A DNA stretch of 17,208 nt from CAKVLS01 sp045651685 (GTDB lineage Bacteria; Bacillota; Clostridia; Christensenellales; UBA1242): contig JAZRSV010000013.1 of NCBI GenBank assembly GCA_045651685.1, positions 1 to 17,208 on the forward strand, in the 5' to 3' direction. How positions within the stretch are numbered: the first letter of the stretch is position 1; each line of letters starts with the position of its first letter. Both the position numbers and the translations under genes were made by a program. The notes beneath the pieces were generated by a model, which saw nothing but the letters and a program-made list of their open reading frames with translations, made no database searches and had not been told where the DNA came from. This document shows, one piece after another, positions 9,901 through 15,900 of the stretch.

Positions 9901-12900
9901 ATCGGCGATAAGTCTATAGTCGCCACCCTCTTCCATAGCATAAAATTCTTCTGCTGTTTTGATAGGAGTAGGATTTTTGATATCTGCTTCGTAGTCAAAT
10001 ACTAGGTTAAAGTCTATTACATAATTTGCTTTATTTGTCTTGCCTGTTTCGGTGCCATCTTCGGCAACTTTGTACATAGTTGGCAAGCCATTTTCATAAC
10101 CAATACCAAAGTCAGCTTTGATAGCTGTGACTTTGTCAACTTCGCTACCATATACTGCAAAATAACTGTCATAAGATATAAAGTTAAATATTGCATTATA
10201 TTTTATATCGCCAGCTTGCAATGTATAGTAGTTGTTATCTACGCTGTTTAGATATTGCCAAATTTGTTCTCTACTGATTGAGTTTTCTAATCTGCTTACT
10301 AAGTTAGAGATTGTTAGTAAACCCAATGTTGGATGATTGTATTGGAAATCTAATCCAGCTGAATATACATCTATCTTAATCTTTAGGTTGTATGGTGTAT
10401 AAATAGGCAATTTTAATATGCTATTGTTTACACTTTCTACCCTAGCAGATTTTACAGTGTATAGTGTCACCAAGAACATCGCGTTATCAGAAGAAGTAAA
10501 GCTTGTCTTACCTTCTTGACCACCAGTTTTGGTTACTGTTGCGATTAACTTAATGTGTTTACCAAGAAGAATAGTTGCTTCTGCAGGTACTGTCAAATAG
10601 AACTTGCCATCAATCAAAGTAGGAAGAAGTGATTTTCTCAAAGCATAATATTCGTCGCCCCTTAATACTTCGTCCTCTACAAAGTTAGTACCTTCTATTG
10701 TACCAATCATTACTTGCCACTCAACTTCGCCATCAAAGTTGTTGATGTCTACATTAAGTTCTTGTGTTGTACCTATTGGCAAGTTGTTTTTTAAGCCTGC
10801 TTCGGCCAAAGCAATCTTAACAGTAGGTTGAGATAATGTTGTTATAGTATATGTAGCATCAAAAGGTCTAACTTGTTCGTCTCCAGAGTAGAATTTTACA
10901 TTCAATGTAAATTGTGTCAAATCTGGGACTTCGCTACCTATTAACAAACTCAAATAATAAAGTTTGCTATAAGAATAAATATTGTCTGTTGTACTGATTA
11001 ATGAATCAGAACCTGTTGCTTTGCTTAACTTAATACCATAACCAGGGATATATTCTGACTCGCTATTGATATAAGTTGAGAAAGCTTTGTCTACACCAAC
11101 CAACTCGCCACCTTCGCCAGAAACAACTTTGTTGCGGTCAAAGGCAAGTTGAACAAGTGTTAGGTCGTAGTCTGAAGCTGTAGAATATGTCACTTCTAAT
11201 CTATCAAATCTACTAAAGTATGGGTAAACTTCTATAGACATAAGAGCTTCTACACCGTTAAAGATGTTAGCATCTGTACCGTCTTTTGTTAGATAGTCGC
11301 CATAGTCACTATACAAACCAATATCAACACTTACGATAGATTGTGGTTTGATAGTTAAGTTTAGATCTTTATTAATACTTGGTCTACCAGGCAAAGCTGC
11401 AGATAAAGAGCTGTAGAAATTAATCTTAAACTTTTTATCTTCTTTAAGCAAGTTTTCTTCTTCTGACAAACCTGTATTGTAAGGATAAGCAATAGTAAAT
11501 TTTGTTTTGATTGCTACTAATTCGTGAGTGACAGGATCGTATACTGCTTCATCAGATGTACTGCTTATTGTTAACAAGTCAGTTTCTGCAAATACACCAT
11601 CTATCAATGATTTTTCGCTAACTTTGATAGAGTCGTCATTTGTGTCAGTGTCGATAACTACAGTAAATACCAATGTTTGCAATTGTGTCATCTCAATATT
11701 TACAGAGTTTGATTCGAAGTAAATATTAGTTGCACCATTTTTTACAGTCACATAGAAGTCTTTAGCTAGATAATTCATCAAGACTCTTGTGCTTGTTGCT
11801 CCAGTGGTAATAGAGATATATGGCACTGCAGTCACTTTTACATTAGCAGGAGTTTTTTCTTTGCCCACAATAACTGGGTTTTCGTTATAAGCGATGTCTA
11901 CATAATAATAAGCATTAAAACTGTCGTATACCCATGCAGAGTTAATGATAAAGTATTGTGTATCAGCTGCATTTGATAAGATGTATCTGATGCTTACATC
12001 GTTGTAAGCTTCTAGATCTAGTGTTTGAGATAACAGTTCTCTCTGATATTCTATCTCACTAAACAAAGATTGTCTGCCGTTAACTAATACTTGTACAGGT
12101 GCATTGATATCATCAACAACCTTGCTTGAATCTGACTTGTTGATTGCTTCGTACAAGTTAAAGTTGTTAATACCAAGTTTAACAACAATGTCAACTCTTG
12201 CTAGGCACAAATAGTTAAGTTGAGAATATACAGTTAGTGTTGCATTACCTTCGCCAACTACTTGTATTGTACCATCAGCATTTACTCTAATAACACCTTT
12301 GTTAGAAGATAAAATGTTTAATCTAGCAGTTTTGTGAGTAAGAGGATCAATAGTCACTTGTGCAAATTCGTTTAAGTTATATGTATTAACTTGAATTAGT
12401 TGATCTGCAGCTAAAGATCCATCATCGATATAGTTGTAGAACAAGATGATTGTAGAATCATTTACATAATAATAACCATCTTGTTGGATGTCTTTTATAC
12501 TATCAAGATCATCAGGGTCATAATCTTCTAGATTATTGTTAAATTTGATTTCTATTATTATTGGCAAGTTTGCAAACAAGATTGTGCCGTCTTCTCTTAA
12601 GATATGAGGTAAACCATTGTTTGAAGTATCAAATCCCCAGAACTTGTCAACAAGAGGATCTGCCGAAACATATTCTCCATTGCCCTTTACGATACCAGGG
12701 GTTGCTAGAGGGTCTGCTTCATCAATAGTAGCAATGCCATATGTAGAGTAGAATGTTGCATCCATATCTATCACATCATTGCTATTTAGACCTGCTGGAC
12801 GAGCACCCAATGGGTTGCCACCTGCAGAACCAAAACCACGACTGTAGAAGTTGTCAAGTGTGTTGCCAGACTCTAGGTTGCCTACAAATGCTGCTACACA

Positions 12901-15900
12901 GTAGCTATTGTTTGCTATGATATTGATGTAGCTTGCGCAATAACCAATAGTTGAGTCTAGTAAATGTGCTGCAAAACCACCAACATAAGCATTAACGGCT
13001 GCATCACCTGTACATACAATGTCGTATGTTGTTGAGCTCTCATAGTAAGAAATAACATATGAGAATGATATATCAGCGCCTTGACCTACACCTACAAAAC
13101 CACCGATGTAGTTTTCTGCAGTTATAAATGCGCGTGTTGCCAAGCTGTCACTGTTATAATTTTCTGCACTACAATACTTGATAGTACTGTTAATAATTTT
13201 ACCTGCAAAACCACCAACATATTCTCTTGCTTTTACTTTTGTAATTGAGAAGCTGTTGCTTACGCTTGCATTTTCGATATGTCCTGCAAAACCACCAACA
13301 TTTCTAAAGCCATTAGCAACAATGTTGCCTTGAGCGCTTACAGAGTTGATTATGGTAATAGTAGGAACATCTACTTGACCAGCAATTATACCAAATGCAC
13401 CACCAATGCCTGTTGGTATAGTTTCTACTATGTTAAAACCGTCTGGTTTTGTCACAGTAATATTTGATAGTACATCATAGCCGGTAGTACCATAATTAAC
13501 TACTACTCCGCCGCCTGCACCAACCATGCTGTCCAAGCTGCCAGTAAAGCTTGTATTGTATGTTGTATAACCTACCAAGCCACCAACAAACATAGAAGAA
13601 ATACTTTCTGCACAGTTAATGTTAACTTTGCAAATAGTTGTGATACCTATTGCTTCGTTGCTGATATGACCTTGGTTATAACCTACCAAGCCACCAAAAT
13701 ATATATCATATTCGAAGCTGATAGTGACATTATCTAATTCTGCTTTACAGTTTTCTATAGTACCATTTGGCAAGTTAAGACCAGTTATACCACCAAATCT
13801 TGCACTTGCAAATTTTGTTTGAACATAGTTGTAAGAAACAATCAAGTTCTTTAATTTACCAGCGTTAGCACCGATAAGACCATAATTGGTATATGGGCTA
13901 TTAGCTGCTGTAGCATAATTTAGACCAGTAATTTTGTATTGTTTGTTTAATCTCTCGTACTTACCATTAATACCACCGGTTAGAGGGTCGCCTTCTGATT
14001 GAGCAAGTGGTATCCAGTTGTCTGTGACATTGATATCGCTTGTTAATACATAGAATTTGTCTAAAGCAAGTTCTACATCTCTCAAGTCTTGGTAAGAACT
14101 GATGTGATATGGGTTAGCTTCGCTACCATCTGCTACGCTAACAAATATTTCTACAACACCAGGCCAGTCATAAGTGTATTGATTATTTTTATAATCAGAA
14201 ATCTTATCTTCTGGTATGATTAATAATCTTGCGTTGCCTACATTCTTTGGCATGATTTTTAATGTATTTTCTGTTGCAGAATAAACTACAGAGAATATTG
14301 CATTAGAATTGTCAAAGTGTCTGTCATCGCCAGAATCTGCAAAGTCTAATATGGTATTGCTATCTTCTGCTAGTTGTACCCATTTTACTTTGCTATTAAA
14401 TACACCCTTGTTTGGAAGTGTACTAACTTTTAATACTTTTTCGGTATCTACGCCTTGCTTAAAGTATAGCAAGTCGTTAGAAACGCCATCTACAATAAGA
14501 GATTCTACACCAATTGGATCTTTGATAATGAACTCTTGAGATGTTGATATGATTTTTCCAAATTCGCTAACTTGAGCAACAATGTTAACTCTCTTTGGAT
14601 AACTACTAATCTCATAGTCAGGATTTACTCTAAATACAGAAGCGCCTTCTTTGATCAATATATCAGAAGCTTCTACCTTACCATCTACACGAACGATGTA
14701 TTGTAGGTCGCCAGCAAATGTTGCATCTGCTGGGAAGATGTTAACTGGAACATCTGTAGAAGTATATGACTCTGGACTTATCAAATCAAAGTAGCCAAGG
14801 CTATTTGGATTGTAAAGTTCTGTACGAATACTAGAGTTTTTAGATACATCAATAGACATTGACTCTATTGGCTTATAAGTTGTCACTGTAAAGCTCTTTT
14901 CTATTGTGTCACCGTCATAGTTAGTCAAAGTGATAATAACTGTATAAACAACTGTGTCATCTATTGTTGTGATGCTAAATTTGTTTGTTGTAGGATTTAG
15001 AGCAAATTTTGTATCTGTTATAACACCATCTACAAGTTCTAGCTCTTCTTCTGTAGTTGTAGGAGGATTTACGCCGTCATCTTCGGTTGTTGTTTTTATA
15101 ACAGAATAAGTTATATCCTTAAACTCTGCAATCATAGGTTCGGTTGTTAGAGATAAGGTTATTTCTTTGTTTATATTAATAACTGCATTAGAAACAGAAT
15201 CATCTTGATATTCTAACAAACCAGCATAAGCTTTTGATGCAAGTTCGAAGTCTACATTAAAGTCTTCTATTGGTTGATAAACATTAACTCTAAAGAACTT
15301 GGTTGTATCAAGCGTTGTGCTGTAAATTGTGATGTTTGCTATACCAACAGATATAGGAGTAAGTCTAAAGATGCTACCGATCTTTTCTACCTTTACAATA
15401 CCGTCATCTTCGCTTGTTGCAAAAACTGTATCTAGGTCTGCATCTGCAGGTGTCACTATCAAGTTAAAATCTTGATAAGTTATTGCATCGATGTTTAGTT
15501 TTACTACAGAAGCTTGACCAAAGCCAGTTGTTATATCTTTGCCATTTTGAGTATAGGTGATTTGATCAATACTTTGTATACCTTGTTTGATAAGAAGAAC
15601 TACTGTTGTACTTGCTCTTATTGTATCATCGTCTGGCACTGTAGATTCTATAACCAACTTAAATCTACCGCTATCTGCTGTAGTAAGTGCTCCAGATACC
15701 ATCTTGATGTAGAAGGTTGTATCATTATCAAAAACATTTTCGTAAGTTTTGATAGAACCGTTTGCTCTAAACTCAAAGTATCTATCAATCATTGTTTGAT
15801 TGTCCATCAAAACATTGCCGTCATAAACAGATATTGTAAACTTACCGTTTATTGCAGATATTTCTCTTGGATTGCTGATAGCTACTTTCATAGCAGAACC

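Noticed and set aside
2752..14130. A CRISPR array or DNA-level tandem repeat suggested by frequent CCACCAAC-like words
   Set aside because: These words are in-frame Gly-Gly codons of the GLUG turns, spaced irregularly, with diverged surrounding sequence.
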